A DNA stretch of 64,000 nt from Astrothelium macrocarpum (taxonomy: Eukaryota > Ascomycota > Dothideomycetes > Trypetheliales > Trypetheliaceae), in contig JAGEMR010000080.1 in the NCBI GenBank assembly GCA_021030915.1, forward strand, positions 80,156-144,155, read 5' to 3'. The position numbers and the translations under genes were made by a program. Shown piece after piece: positions 1 through 10,914 of this stretch; positions within the stretch are counted from its first letter, which is position 1; each line of letters begins with the position of its first letter. The notes below the pieces were generated by a model, which searched no databases, was not told where the DNA came from, and saw nothing but the letters and a program-made list of their open reading frames with translations.

Positions 1-1899
1 TGGCAGGAGACAAACCTGTGCAGCACTTGTTTCAACATCAGTATGCCCGAATAGGTTGTCATATATTGGTGGAATTTCAGGGTTCGACGCGTGTCTTTGT
101 TGATTTTCTCAAAATATTCTCTGCCCTCCTTGTAGCTTCCCTCCTGGATGGACTAGAAGCGATCAAATCGATTAGACAAGTCCTCATTTTGAATTTGAGT
201 AGAATTACCATATAGGCTAGTCGGAAAGTCGCCCGTAGCATCTCTTCGACTGGACAAGTATCATGGCACAGCCCAAGTGCTTTGACTTGATGCACTGCCA
301 CGTCCCCCATGCCTTTTAAGTAAAAGTCAGCGGTCCGATTGCCAAATGAAGTACTAATCGTGACACTGTACCAAGCCTGCTTGAAACTGATGCTAGCATT
401 AGCATTTGGGCTCCAGTGACGTTGGACAGATGATGGTGAAGATTGAGATGTGAGGATTGGTAGAGATACTCGAGCGCTTTAGCAACGCTTTCGCTCTATC
501 AAGTGAGTCAGCTATCAATGCAACACATCCAGTTGAGCGTAAATGATGAGTACATTAGAAAGAGTAAGCTTTGTCAAACTCAGTAAAGTAGAACTGAGCA
601 AACTCCAGGATTTGCTTTCCTTCGCTTTAGCCTCCAGGAACTCTAGACCCTCTTTTTCCGAAACAGCTATCCCTTTGTAGCCTGCAGCTCTCATCTGACG
701 CGGGTAGGCTTTGCTAAGGTGATGTAGCCAGCTAAGACTGAAATTGAGACAGTTCAGGTCCTGGTTCTCTCGAGCCGTTGCAATGGTTTCTCGCATAGCA
801 GCATAAGCCTCGTTGAAGCAGCCAAAGTCCGCTTGCAAGACCGCCTTGTGAAGAAGAGCGTATTGATAGTATGTTTTGTCTCGTGTAGACATGGTGTAGT
901 CAAAGTAGCGGTGAAGGTTGTCAAAGGATGAATGATAATCTCCCGCTCGCCAAGCATCGAAAAATCTGAGAATGTTCAGTACGAGATTTTGGTCTGTACC
1001 TTGAACAAGACATACTTAACAAAGTGAGACAAGCTTGGGACAGAGGTACCAGGGCTTATCATTGCTCGAAATTGCTTCTTCATCTCCTCTGGTACTCTGT
1101 TTCCGTATTCTGAACCTTGTTAGCGGACTGTGATTAAGTGAGGTGATGTTGACGCACTTTGGAGTTGTTCTATTTGATACTCTAACATTCTTTCTACATC
1201 GTCAGTGCTGGCAAAGGCCTCGCCACTTGTCGACTCTTGGAGATGTCCATATGCCTTTTGATTAAGGGGATGATCATCATTCTGCCCAAATTGTTTCAAC
1301 AATGAAGCAGAGTGACTGGCGTCTCTGGACTCGGGGTGTTTTCTTCGCCATGTGGCCTTGGTTGGCGCTCGGTAGGAGATGAAGCTTTCCCATAGCTTGA
1401 CCGTGTCGTCGAATTGAAGCCTTGTGAATTCCAGACAAGCTCTTCGAATGAAGACGCCCAATGGAGAAGACCGTGTGATTGGACGTGTGAGCAAATCAGG
1501 ACGATCACGAAGCTCAGGGTCATTCTCTTTTCGCGTCTGTTCAGCCCGAGTAGCTTCAAAGACATCGTAGGGGAAGACTTTGAAGAAAGTATAAAGATCA
1601 TCAAGGCATTGAAAGTCTCGCCATAGCTTTTCTAGAAATAAGTCCCAACCAGATATGCCGGGCCAATGAGAACTCGGGCAATCTTTGAGAACATGCTCAA
1701 AATCCGACAATTCAAGAGCGGTCCAGCGATGACTATTTCCAGCAGCGCCGGGAAGGATGTGAGAGATTATGAAGTGTAAGATAGAATGAAGTGATGCCGG
1801 ACTGAGTTCATCAGAGGTAGAGTTTGGACTATTGGTAGTGCAGTAAAGCCAGGCGAGTGCGAGGAGGCTCAACTTGGATGGAGTAAGGTATCGAGACAT
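1..1899 (-). CDS. APC5: Anaphase-promoting complex subunit 5 (partial at the left edge)
   Basis: Scaffold subunit of the APC/C ubiquitin ligase, which targets cyclins and securin for destruction in mitosis. The protein starts MSRYLTPSKLSLLALAWL, the usual Apc5 N-terminus, followed by a helical region. A conserved Apc5-type repeat follows in a later exon (around 520-960), including the string DYTMSTRDKTYYQYALLHKA and then ADFGCFNEAYAAM. Introns that keep the frame: 1116-1157 (42 nt), 966-1015 (50 nt) and one starting at 553; the exons further left were not fully resolved. The C-terminal TPR-rich half lies outside the window. It is read in the same direction as the ADE1 gene upstream of it. In many Pezizomycotina this gene lies near the mating-type locus. 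The identification rests on remembered family sequence, not on a search. Confidence 0.85.
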
Positions 1900-2222
1900 T
1901 CTTGAGGCGCTACGCCAATGAACTGATCAGTGAGAATCATGCTCTAGCGTGGAACAAGAATTGGGGTTTTATGTGTTATGGCCGACCGAAAAGGTGATCA
2001 CGATGCTCAAGACGGCGATGTGCAAGAACCCGACGCGTCTCAACGCGTCACTTCCTAAATGATGATTTACAACCGCATTGAGAATGAGTTGACCAGAACA
2101 TGCGTGAAAGACGTGACTACTTGTTTAGCATCAAATGAAGGCGCTATTGGGCTCAGAAATTGATTGTAGTTATCAATAGGGTATGCATAGATTGGCATGA
2201 CTGTGTAGGTAAAGCTGTCTAT
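1900..2222. promoter_or_regulatory. Gap between ADE1 3' end and APC5 start
   Basis: 323 bases between two genes read leftwards. It must hold the ADE1 3' untranslated region and the APC5 promoter. I see no recognisable element or credible reading frame. Confidence 0.4.
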
Positions 2223-3508
2223 CTATTCAGAAGCAGATGCTAGTGCCTCTTCCCATTTCCTTCCTACCAGCTTCTCAAAAGCTTCAATGTATTTTGAAGC
2301 AGTCTTCTCCTTGACGTCGTCAGGTATATCTACATCAGCCTTTCCTTTTAGACCATTCTTTATCAACCAATCTACATTAGATGAGTTAATCCGCAGGAGT
2401 ATGGAGCAAATTTCTCGGAAAGACTTACCACGTAAATACTGCTTGTCGAAACTTACCTGACTCCGCCCCGGCTGGTAGTCATCTGCTGGCCAGAATCTGC
2501 TGCTATCGGGTGTCAGGACCTCGTCAATTAAAACAACGTCGTCGGTCTCCTCATCGACTCCGAATTCGAACTTAGTGTCCGCAATAATGATGCCACGTTC
2601 CAAGGCATGGTCGTGGGCCTTGGTGTAGATCTCCAAGCTCAGCTCTTGGACCCGTTTTGCATAATGAGAACCGATTAGCTCTGCAGCCTGGTCGGGATGA
2701 ATGTTCTCGTCTTTCTCCCCGGGAGCCGCCTATACAGAATGAAGTCAGCTATCTTTTAGGGTCATTAAACGTGAGCCTTACCTTGGTGCTAGGCGTCCAC
2801 AAAGGCTGCGGAAATTTATCACACTCTCTCAGTTCGGCACTACCCTCCCCTTGCACCTGTATTCCATGAACAGTTCCTTTCTTGGAGTACTCGACCCAAG
2901 CGCCACCAGTAATGTACCCTCGAACTATGGATTCGATGGGCAGGGTCTTAAGACGATGAACTTGCATACTTCGATGCCATAATAGTTGAAGTGCGTCTTC
3001 AGGAAGGTTCTCTGATACAGTCGAAGGGAGTGAAAGCGATACGAAATGTGTGCGAAGAGTGGGAATGAATTTTGGCAGCAGGGAAAACCAGTATGCCGAG
3101 AGAAGGGTCAGGACAGCGCCTTTGTATGGCACGCCCTAGTTCATGCATCTTGTCAGTATAACGATCAAATGCTTCTTCGGCATTGGAAATTCGACTATGA
3201 GCCACGTAGGAGAAAAATAATTCATGTCAGGTATTTCTTTTTGCTTGGTTGATCTCGAATGATGAAAACGAATTTTTCCAACTCCATTCGACTATGACTT
3301 ACGTTATTGAGCACGACGTCAAAGGCGGATCTACCAACTAATTAGTAAGAGCGAAGACCAGGATTGCAGCATCTGCTTACATTCGATCTGTCGTCACGAA
3401 GAGCAGAGTCGAATCGTTGATTATATATATATCTCGCACCTTTCCGGTGGCGAGAAGGGGCAACTGCCAGTCGAACTCTGTTTTCACAAGTGCCTGCTGT
3501 CCAGCCAT
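2223..3508 (-). CDS. ADE1: SAICAR synthetase (phosphoribosylaminoimidazole-succinocarboxamide synthase)
   Basis: Joins aspartate to CAIR in de novo purine synthesis; cytosolic. Five exons: 3381-3508, 3303-3330 (only 28 nt), 2782-3135, 2429-2729 and 2223-2371, all GT-AG, giving 319 aa (yeast Ade1 is 306). The N-terminus MAGQQALVKTEFDWQLPLLA leads to GKVRDIY and SAFDVVLNNGVPYKGAVL. Family signatures follow: LPIESIVRGYITGGAWVEY, then IIADTKFEFGVDEE and LIDEVLTPDSSRFWP. The last intron (2372-2428) falls inside YLRDWLIKNGLKGK. Length, order and motifs all fit one intact single-domain SAICAR synthetase. The ATG at 3508 is chosen because it gives the expected short N-terminus. Confidence 0.95.
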
Positions 3509-4302
3509 AACTCAGCGGAAAGTAGGATTATGTGTCGATCAGAAAGTGGACTTGGATCCGATGTGTCCTTCAACTCAAGGGGAATAGTGTTTGTCTGTTT
3601 GTCTGTTTGACCTTGAAAAAGTTTGCAGAGTAGAAGATCTTGTTCAATAGAAAGAAGCCAATATTTGTTGTAATGACTAGGTAGAAAGTTAGAGAAAGAA
3701 AGAGGGAATTATTTACACCAGTGCCAGCTTTAAATAGTCTATCAAGAGGTCATGTAATGGCTTTACGCGGCCTTGGTGAGGGCTCCATTGGTATACAGCA
3801 TCCTCACATGGTGTTATAGAGAACCGCATCATGCGGCTAACAAGAAACCTTACACTCACAAACAGGTACGGAGCACACCAAACAAACACTGTTCGCACTG
3901 ACTGTTCCTAAATTAGGCATGCTATTCCATAATAACAACACCACTTTGTTCAAGACTTTGTTTCTTATCAAACTTTCGTAAAAATATTTGTGAGAGTATT
4001 CTATCGATCGCGTGTTTACCAAGGACCTGTGACTGCGAGGTAGGTTAGCCGAGGCGTGATTTAGCATTAGAATTATCACCGTAAAGTTCTGGTTTGTGAG
4101 GAGTTTGTATTGTGATGTTGTAGATGAAGGCTACAAAATTCCATACACGAGAGTCATACAGACAGAGCGCTGATTCTAATGTACAACATGGATATACATG
4201 TGAGTGGTGTTACCAAACCACTTTCTATTGTGGTATCATTCCGTCAACCCAGAGTTGATTTCACAAACGCCACAGAAAAAGAAAAAGTCCTAAATCCTCA
4301 TC
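3509..4302. other. Gap between RIM2 3' end and ADE1 start
   Basis: 794 bases without a gene. It holds the ADE1 promoter and RIM2 3' region. A short tgtttgtc tandem run lies near 3590-3612. Small leftward frames at 3713-4079 have no recognisable content. Confidence 0.4.
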
Positions 4303-5511
4303 TCAAACCTCAGACGTCGTACCAAGAAACTTAAGAACGCCTTCGTAGACTCCAAACATAATGGCAGCACTCGGTACAACTCTCATCATGTGCGGTACCA
4401 ACCCACCATACAACCCTACCATACCTTCTTGCTTCCAGACCAGTTTGAAGCATTGTACCAAGCCAGTGTATTTGAGCTTCCCGCCCTCCAATGGCGCTTG
4501 ACGTAGCCGTGTTCTCGCAACTTCATGTGGATATGTAATGATTGCGGCAAAGAACTTTGCGGTACCTGCAGCACCAAGTTTGCCCGCCCAGGAAACAGTT
4601 TCGTCCCAACTGGTAAGTGGCCGTCCCGATATAGCTATTTGTTCATCGCGTTCTCGCAGATACATCTTCATTTGTTCGTACAAAACCCACTGTAATGTGC
4701 TTTCTGTGATGCCGAGGTAGCTTGCGCTCAGTCCACGGTACAAGCCTCGGATGCCCTCATTGCGGACAGTTTGGATCACACAGTCCACCGCATTCTTGTA
4801 TTTTCGGGCTTGTACGGTACCGGCACGCTCAGCATGCGACTTGTCGAGCTGCAATCGCGTCTTGACCAGCCAGATAGGATTTGTGATTGTACCAGTGATT
4901 ATCCCTGAAGTACCAGCGGCGCAGAGATGAACCCAAGCAGATTCCCTTCCGTTGTTGAAGTATTTACTAATGATCCTCTTTCCGTTGCCGTAAGTGTAAA
5001 ACTTCACCGCCTGAGCCGGAACCACTGCTACAAGATTTGGACCGAGCCCTTTGAACAAGGCGCGCCAACCTTCTTGCTTGGGGATGGCAAAGAGGATCTG
5101 GAAGGTCTCGGAGATATGAAGGATAGCGCTACGAGCAGGAGAGAGTTGCGAGAGCGGAGGGATACCGCGAGCAGCGCGTGTGGCTGCGAGTTGGGTTTGG
5201 TAGAAGTCGGATTGAAGACGCGTACGAAGCACGTCGAGAGGGCACGTTAAAGTGGACGCTGTCATTCCACCAAGACTATGATGTAGTTAGTCACAAGCCT
5301 CAATACGGACTATCGGTGAGCCAAACCCTCCGGCAACAAAATGCGCCCATGATTTGCCCAGTGGCGAGGCAGGAGTTGTTATTGGTCCCCCATCTTGCCG
5401 TCTGGCAGGCAAGACAGGCACTGTCTCGCCGGGCTGTGGTATAATTGTTTGGATGGCTTTCGTAGACTTGGTAGGGAGCTGGCGGTCTCCGGAAACCGAA
5501 GGGCTGCTCAT
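4303..5511 (-). CDS. RIM2: Mitochondrial pyrimidine-nucleotide carrier (Rim2 / SLC25A33-36 type)
   Basis: Inner-membrane carrier of the SLC25 family; Rim2 members exchange pyrimidine nucleotides across the inner membrane and support mitochondrial DNA maintenance. Two exons, 5327-5511 and 4303-5275, joined by a 51-nt intron (5276-5326) with donor GTTTGG and a clear branch site tgactaac, giving 385 aa (yeast 377). The join restores FVAGGLGGMTAS, then the first carrier signature TCPLDVLRTRLQSDF, which is diagnostic of Rim2. Second and third repeats show NPIWLVKTRLQL and YPHEVARTRLRQ. The first ~45 residues are polar, as expected for this branch. It is divergent from CIA30, 350 bp away. Confidence 0.92.
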
Positions 5512-5861
5512 AAACGGTTACACGACGCGAGATGGGTTCGTTAAAAGAATCTGAGGCGTTTGAAGATGGTGACGATAGTAATCGGATGACCTAGATTTGA
5601 ACTAGAGCTAAACTTAAATAAAAAAGCTGTACGGTGTCTTGTATTGAAAATGATACTTCAAGGATCCAATTTATATAATGCTTTTCCTATTTGAAAAAAA
5701 GAAGGCGCGGCAAAGCTTCCCGAAATGAATCAGTGAGCTTGCGAAAGTACGACATCATCGAGTTCGGCACGTCAATGGTGCATGTAAAATCAAATCACTA
5801 AATAATGTCTTAAAACTCTCGAACCCTCACAATTTACCTTGACGTCACCTAATGCTCGATC
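5512..5861. promoter_or_regulatory. Shared promoter region of RIM2 and CIA30
   Basis: 350 bases between divergent start codons at 5511 (-) and 5862 (+). It must carry both promoters. No specific binding site could be named. Both flanking products act in mitochondria, so common control is plausible but not shown. Confidence 0.5.
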
Positions 5862-6710
5862 ATGAGAGCTTCAGCGCGAATACTAGCCCCAGGTTTCTGG
5901 AAGCGGAGTCTTGACGAGTTCAAGCGACTATCACGCATAGGTATGAGGATAATCCATAATTCTTCCTGAACAAATACTCACTCACATTGACTGCTCCTAG
6001 CTGTGACTTTTGAAGCTATCGATACTCCCAAAAATCCACGTCACCTCATCAGCTTCAATGACTCCGAATCATTATCACTATGCAAGAAAATGTCCGACGC
6101 CGACATAGGCGGCTTCTCTTCCTCCAATCTTGACTACTATCCCGCCACCGCTAGTGAACCTTCTCACGCCCGGTTTCATGGAACTATCTCGACAGAGCTA
6201 CCAACAAATAACCCAGAGGTCCAGCGGACCGGGTATGCAGGATGGCGAACAAGAGACATGGGCGCCACTCTCTTCGGCAGACAAGTCTGGGATATCGACC
6301 CTTATGCCTATTGCGCTTTGCGAGTCAAGAGCGATGGGCGCAACTACTTTGTGAACGTGCAGACCGACTCGATCATACCGACAGATCTCCACCAGCACCG
6401 GTTGTACGCGCGGAGGCCGGGAGAATGGGAGACGGTGCTGATTGATTGGAACGAATTTGTGCGGACGAACTATGGTATGATGGTACAGCCGCAGGCGGAG
6501 ATCATGAGGCAGAAGGTGAAGAGCGTGGGAATTAGCTTGACGGATAGGATACCGGGGCCGTACGATTTATGTATTGCGAGGATTTGGGCAACGAATGGGT
6601 TGAATGCGGAGGATGAGAAGGGGTTTGGAGAGGAAGATGGGTTGGATTTTGGTCGACCTGGAGAGCCAGGGAATAATAGAGGAACATCTACGTTTGAGAA
6701 GCCTTTGTAG
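5862..6710 (+). CDS. CIA30: Complex I intermediate-associated protein 30 (CIA30 / NDUFAF1-like)
   Basis: Assembly chaperone of mitochondrial complex I. Exons 5862-5940 and 6001-6710 (60-nt intron) give 262 aa. The first exon supplies a basic N-terminus MRASARILAPGFWKRSLDEF, consistent with a mitochondrial presequence. The CIA30 domain follows: LISFNDSESLSLCKKMSDAD, then GYAGWRTRD, FGRQVWDIDPYAYCALRVKS, and YFVNVQTDS with the C-terminal KSVGISLTDRIPGPYDLCI. The start was chosen because the exon join restores the presequence. Codon use turns G-rich toward the stop. CIA30 is one of the genes reported near mating-type loci in several Pezizomycotina. Confidence 0.92.
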
Positions 6711-7045
6711 AGATGTAAAATACATGCATTGGAGGAGCAATGGCGCTGGGGTTTCCACCAATATCTTTCCGAAATGCATTCCCATTACCTTTGGTTCGAA
6801 GAGCAGGTTACTATGCTGCATCCGCTGTCAAACACATAGATCGCATTGAAGTTGGGGGATGCCGTGGACATCGTGCACTACGAATTTGAAGAACAAAGCT
6901 TATGTAAGACTGAATTGCAGAGCTAATGTCTTGTCCCCAGTCTCCCATAACCGGATATAATGCCGTGATGTCTGTTGGATTTGAAGCCAGACTACATAAG
7001 GCCTCCTTTCCCATGATATCGAGAGTAACACAATATGTCTATCAT
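6711..7045. other. Convergent 3' gap between CIA30 and RPS9
   Basis: 335 bases between two stop codons of converging genes. I see only 3' untranslated sequence and no gene. Confidence 0.4.
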
Positions 7046-7894
7046 CTACTCTTCTTCTTCCTCTTCGTCACCACCCTCTTCCTTCTTCTCCGCGGCCTTG
7101 GCCTTCTTTCTCCTGACACGGCCTGGACGTCCACCACCAAATGGCGAAGTGAGAGCAAAGTCAATGTGCTTCTCTGAATCCAAGCGGACGATGAAAGAGG
7201 GAACGTTAACTATCTGTTTGCCGACACTGTAGATGCCGTCAGCAAGACAGTCCAGTCAGCAACTTTGGGGTCGGTAGTCTGGCTTACCGAATGTGCCTTT
7301 GCCTGATTAACACACGAGCGTGATGGATTGACTTTGCGAGACCGAGGCGGTGAACACGTGTCTGTAGACGACGCTCTAAGAAATCTTCGAGCTTCAAGGC
7401 CAACACGTAATCGAGCTTCATGCGGGATTCATCAAGTACACCGCTACGCACAAGACGACGAATGAGGGCATTGCCTTCGAAGAGTCGTTTCGGATCTTTT
7501 TCGTCGAGGGTCAGAAGTTGACTATGAGGCAACATAGTTAGGAAATTGGTTTCCGGTACTGGAGACTCTGGGTTTGGGGCAAAGTAAATCCTCATACCGA
7601 GCAGCACGACGAATCTTGGACAATGTCAAAGCCACGCGCCAGACCTCGCGCTTATTCTTGAGCCCATATTCGCCAACGAGCTTCAGCTCGGAGTCACTAT
7701 GGCTAGATTAATCGAAATGCTCAACGACATAAGCAGAGGCAAGCTCATGCCCAGTGGCCGGGAGATACTGACAGACGAGCAGACTCGAATGCTGTGACAA
7801 TGATGAGTAATTGTGATTCATATCATGAGGTAATTTTGTTCGACTTACGGCGACGCGGAGTCTTGTATGTCTTGCTGTATGGTCTCTGAACCAT
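7046..7894 (-). CDS. RPS9: 40S ribosomal protein S9 (uS4)
   Basis: Small-subunit protein uS4, needed for early assembly of the 40S head-body and for decoding accuracy. Five exons: 7849-7894, 7773-7791 (19 nt), 7598-7696, 7288-7521 and 7046-7226, giving 192 aa (family about 190-194). Joined, it reads MVQRPYSKTYKTPRRPFES, then ARLDSELKLVGEYGLKNKRE. The S4 RNA-binding domain follows: LLTLDEKDPKRLFEGNALIR and RLGLAKSIHHARVLIRQRHI. The C-terminus is TSPFGGGRPGRVRRKKAK plus an acidic tail. The four introns are typical of fungal ribosomal-protein genes. It is divergent from RPL37. Confidence 0.97.
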
Positions 7895-8178
7895 GATTGC
7901 GGTAGTTTACCTTTCGCAAGAGTAGTGGTGAGACCAAGAAGACTTTCGAGTGGTGTGGTTTCCAGGGCTGGCGCCCTTTTCTGAGTGGCCCGTTAAGCGA
8001 GCCCACTTCGGTGTTTTCGGAACAATATTGTCGGTCACATTCGCTTCGACCATACTGAAGCCAGAAGACCAAACATCAAGTTTGTCAAAGGTCTCTCAAT
8101 TTTTGAAGTAAGTTGGAAGACGTAGATTTGGAAGAGCAAGATTTGGCTGACGACTATTCTCTAGGTCCCCGATTCAAA
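7895..8178. promoter_or_regulatory. Bidirectional ribosomal-protein promoter (RPS9/RPL37)
   Basis: 284 bases separate the start codons of RPS9 (7894, -) and RPL37 (8179, +). Both 5' leaders and promoters must lie here. The region is mixed in composition; I could not assign a known ribosomal-protein promoter box with confidence. Confidence 0.55.
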
Positions 8179-8631
8179 ATGAGTACGCTCTCTACCTACC
8201 CGCCAAAGCACACATTTGGATAGTATCTAACTCTTGCTTCAGCAAAGGGAACTTCAAGCTTTGGCAAGCGCCACAACAAGTCACATACCCTCTGCAGACG
8301 CTGCGGTTAGTATTCTTTGGGATCTTGAATGAACCAGCTACTGACAATTTTAGGCCGTCGCTCCCTCCACATTCAAAAGCACACCTGCGCATCATGCGGA
8401 TATCCAGCGGCAAAGACACGAGGATGTACGTGACTACTACTACTACAGAAGCCTGAAAACCCTCGGCACTAATAAGTCCATGCAGATAACTGGGGTGAGA
8501 AGGCCAAAAGGAGAAAGACAGTTGGAACTGGCAGGATGAGGTCACTGAAAAGCATCCCGCGACGATTCAAGAATGGCTTTCAAATCGGAACACCCAAGGG
8601 CGCGAGAGGACCAGCCAATCAAGCAGCATGA
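8179..8631 (+). CDS. RPL37: 60S ribosomal protein L37 (eL37)
   Basis: Large-subunit zinc-ribbon protein. Four exons: 8179-8182 (only four coding bases, ATGA), 8243-8305, 8354-8425 and 8486-8631, giving 94 aa (family about 92). The product begins MTKGTSSFGKRHNKSHTLCR. The C4 zinc ribbon is visible as CRRCG and, further on, CASCGYPAAKTRGYNWGEKA; the tail RRKTVGTGRMRSLKS is as expected. The tiny first exon splitting just after the start codon is common in ribosomal-protein genes. It shares its promoter region with RPS9. Confidence 0.97.
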
Positions 8632-9060
8632 TGTGTGGGTGTAAGGGGATAGGGAGAGCCATGGAGGTTCGGGCTGTTTTATGCCAATTCCACAGGGTCG
8701 GCGCAGGAAACCTTTTATATGTATGCAACACGAATAGGCCGGTTCCGGCTTTCAATGCCATATCAAAATTTGTGCCAATCCTGCGGTCACAAGGACAATT
8801 AACTGTGAATGAAAACCGGTTTGAAAGTCTTAGTTGTCAAGCATTGCTGGAAAAACTACTCGAGAATCTGTAACATTCTTGGAACGCCAGTTCAGCATAT
8901 GCCAACAGGTCGGGGCCAATGTGTTCAAGAAAATTCACAGCTCTTTTAGACGGTGATTCGGTATCAATTGGTGTTTAAACTCTTATGTTGTGTTAAAATA
9001 CAAGAGAGCATGGCCCTTGCCCAGACGCCGCGCTATAAAATGAACTGCAATTGTATAACC
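8632..9060. other. Convergent 3' gap between RPL37 and SLU7
   Basis: 429 bases between converging stop codons. No gene or RNA was recognised. Confidence 0.4.
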
Positions 9061-10515
9061 TTAATGAACGAGCTCGTCTTTACCGAGAATTTTGGCCATA
9101 GGGTCATCTGCCACTGTCCTCTTCCTCTTGTAGTCTTCCATTTCTTCTTCCGCAACCCCTCCGATCATCTCATCCACAGTTCGCTTCATCCGTTTTTGCT
9201 TGGCGATGCCATCCAATCTTTGCTTGTCGTCTTTCTCCACACCATTAGGAACGTGTTTTTCTTTGTCATGCTCCTCTTGCCAAGCAATGGATTTGGGCAC
9301 TTCTTCCGAAGGTAAATCTTCAGCAATGCGTAGTCGGTTAGACTCTTCAAAGGCCACCTTGCCTTCCTCGCCAGTGCAATAGCTGTTCTTTGACGTTGAA
9401 TGACAGCACGCGTAGCCCCATTTGAAGTCACTCCACCAGCTACCCCATACAGAAGTGTGATTGTTGATAAATACATCCTCGGCATATTTGCTCTTGACTT
9501 TTTTTGCCGGCTCTCCTTTGATGACTTTGCCCCGATCGTCATACTCGACGTATCTCTCTGTTTCTGCCACTTCTGGGCGCTTTTGTTGGAGGTGTTCTTG
9601 AGCACCATACTTTTGTAAGAGTGCCTTCTTCTGCTCTCCCTTTGCCTTGATCTTTTCCTCTAGCTGTTTCTTTCTCGTGAATTCACCTGATGTCGGCATT
9701 GCTTGTAGATGTAGTGCTTTTTCTCCATCACGCTCTTGAGTTTCCCAAGCATACCGTTGCGCATTTTCGAATTCCGCAGCATCGCCAGAAGCACGCATAA
9801 AGCCTTCTTCGGCGACCAAGGCCGCAGCGTTGTCCGCCGTAGCCCCACTGTCCACCATGCTTCGTGTTTTGGGATCATATTTTGCGGAGTTAGGTTCAAG
9901 ATTGACCAAATACTTTGCAGTGTCCTCTCGTATCCGTAGATTCCGTGTCGAAGTTGCCTGCGCTCTTCCCATATCGGTTTCTGCGTCGTATCGATCTCCC
10001 TCATCCGCATCCTGTTCACCATCTGTGTTTTTCGCTTTATCGTCTTCTCCTTCTAGGCCCTTGGCCTTCTTCTTGTACTTCTCCTGCTGACTATATTCTT
10101 CCACGACGGCGACATATTCCTTTGCATCGTATCCATTCCAGCGATCTCGCTTTGCTTCCCAACCTTGCTGCACATCTTCAACCGTCTTATCAGCTTGAAT
10201 GTCTTGTCCCGTCCATTTGGCACCTGCTTTCCTTGGCCGATGAGTACATTCTTTTGTCTTGTGTTCCATCGCACCACAGTTTTCACAAGCACCTTTCCGG
10301 AATTTCGTGGCGGCAGGACCAATCTTGCGCACACGATCATGCCATTTTGAACCAGAAGCATTATCGCTTTGCTGGAGACGCTGATGCTTCAGGTAGTCAT
10401 CATCATTCTGAAGGTCTTTGAAGTAGAAGGGTTTACTGGATATGAATGAGGGAATGTATTCGTTGCGTTCACTGTTCTTCACCGGTTCGGTGACGTTCCT
10501 GGTCAAAGGAGCCAT
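9061..10515 (-). CDS. SLU7: Pre-mRNA-splicing factor Slu7
   Basis: Second-step splicing factor that acts in 3' splice-site choice. A single uninterrupted frame of 484 aa. A CCHC zinc knuckle, CENCGAMEHKTKEC, sits near residues 77-90, after KWHDRVRKIGPAATKFRKGA. The central charged region contains TKYLVNL-like sequence DTAKYLVNLEPNSAKYDPKT and then TRSMVDS, which are Slu7 hallmarks. The C-terminus holds KYAEDVFINNHTSVWGSWW and a lysine-rich tail. The start MAPLTRNVTEPVKN is the first ATG. It is divergent from REV3 and intronless while most neighbours are split. Confidence 0.95.
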   Translation of the reverse strand: MAPLTRNVTEPVKNSERNEYIPSFISSKPFYFKDLQNDDDYLKHQRLQQSDNASGSKWHDRVRKIGPAATKFRKGACENCGAMEHKTKECTHRPRKAGAKWTGQDIQADKTVEDVQQGWEAKRDRWNGYDAKEYVAVVEEYSQQEKYKKKAKGLEGEDDKAKNTDGEQDADEGDRYDAETDMGRAQATSTRNLRIREDTAKYLVNLEPNSAKYDPKTRSMVDSGATADNAAALVAEEGFMRASGDAAEFENAQRYAWETQERDGEKALHLQAMPTSGEFTRKKQLEEKIKAKGEQKKALLQKYGAQEHLQQKRPEVAETERYVEYDDRGKVIKGEPAKKVKSKYAEDVFINNHTSVWGSWWSDFKWGYACCHSTSKNSYCTGEEGKVAFEESNRLRIAEDLPSEEVPKSIAWQEEHDKEKHVPNGVEKDDKQRLDGIAKQKRMKRTVDEMIGGVAEEEMEDYKRKRTVADDPMAKILGKDELVH

Positions 10516-10914
10516 GATGAACGGTGATACAGTCTCGAGATGCGGATTCGAAAGATGGGTTCAACGTCCCTTTTTAAATCGATCTGATGGAGACAGGGCG
10601 GCAAGTGCGCGGTAAAGTTACCTTAAGCTTTAAGGTTCATGACGCGATCAGGGTTGGATTGGCGAGAGCGGAAGATCCCTGCTAGCTTTTGCGCCATCCG
10701 GCATTTGGCATGACGCGCATAACGCGACCATCTTGTTTATCCTCCTTGCTAATCCACCCATTGTTACCCATTCTGTGTCTTTCCAGCTCACTTGTAGCTG
10801 CAAATGATCGTCTCCCATCTATTTGCTGTCACAAAACCGGGATTACTCAACTCGTTTTAGCAGAATGCTCATCCGACTGCATTTGAATAGGCTGGAGCAT
10901 CTTCCAGCTGGCTG
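10516..10914. promoter_or_regulatory. Shared promoter region of SLU7 and REV3
   Basis: 399 bases between divergent start codons at 10515 (-) and 10915 (+). A frame at 10689-10886 has no recognisable content. No specific site named. Confidence 0.45.
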
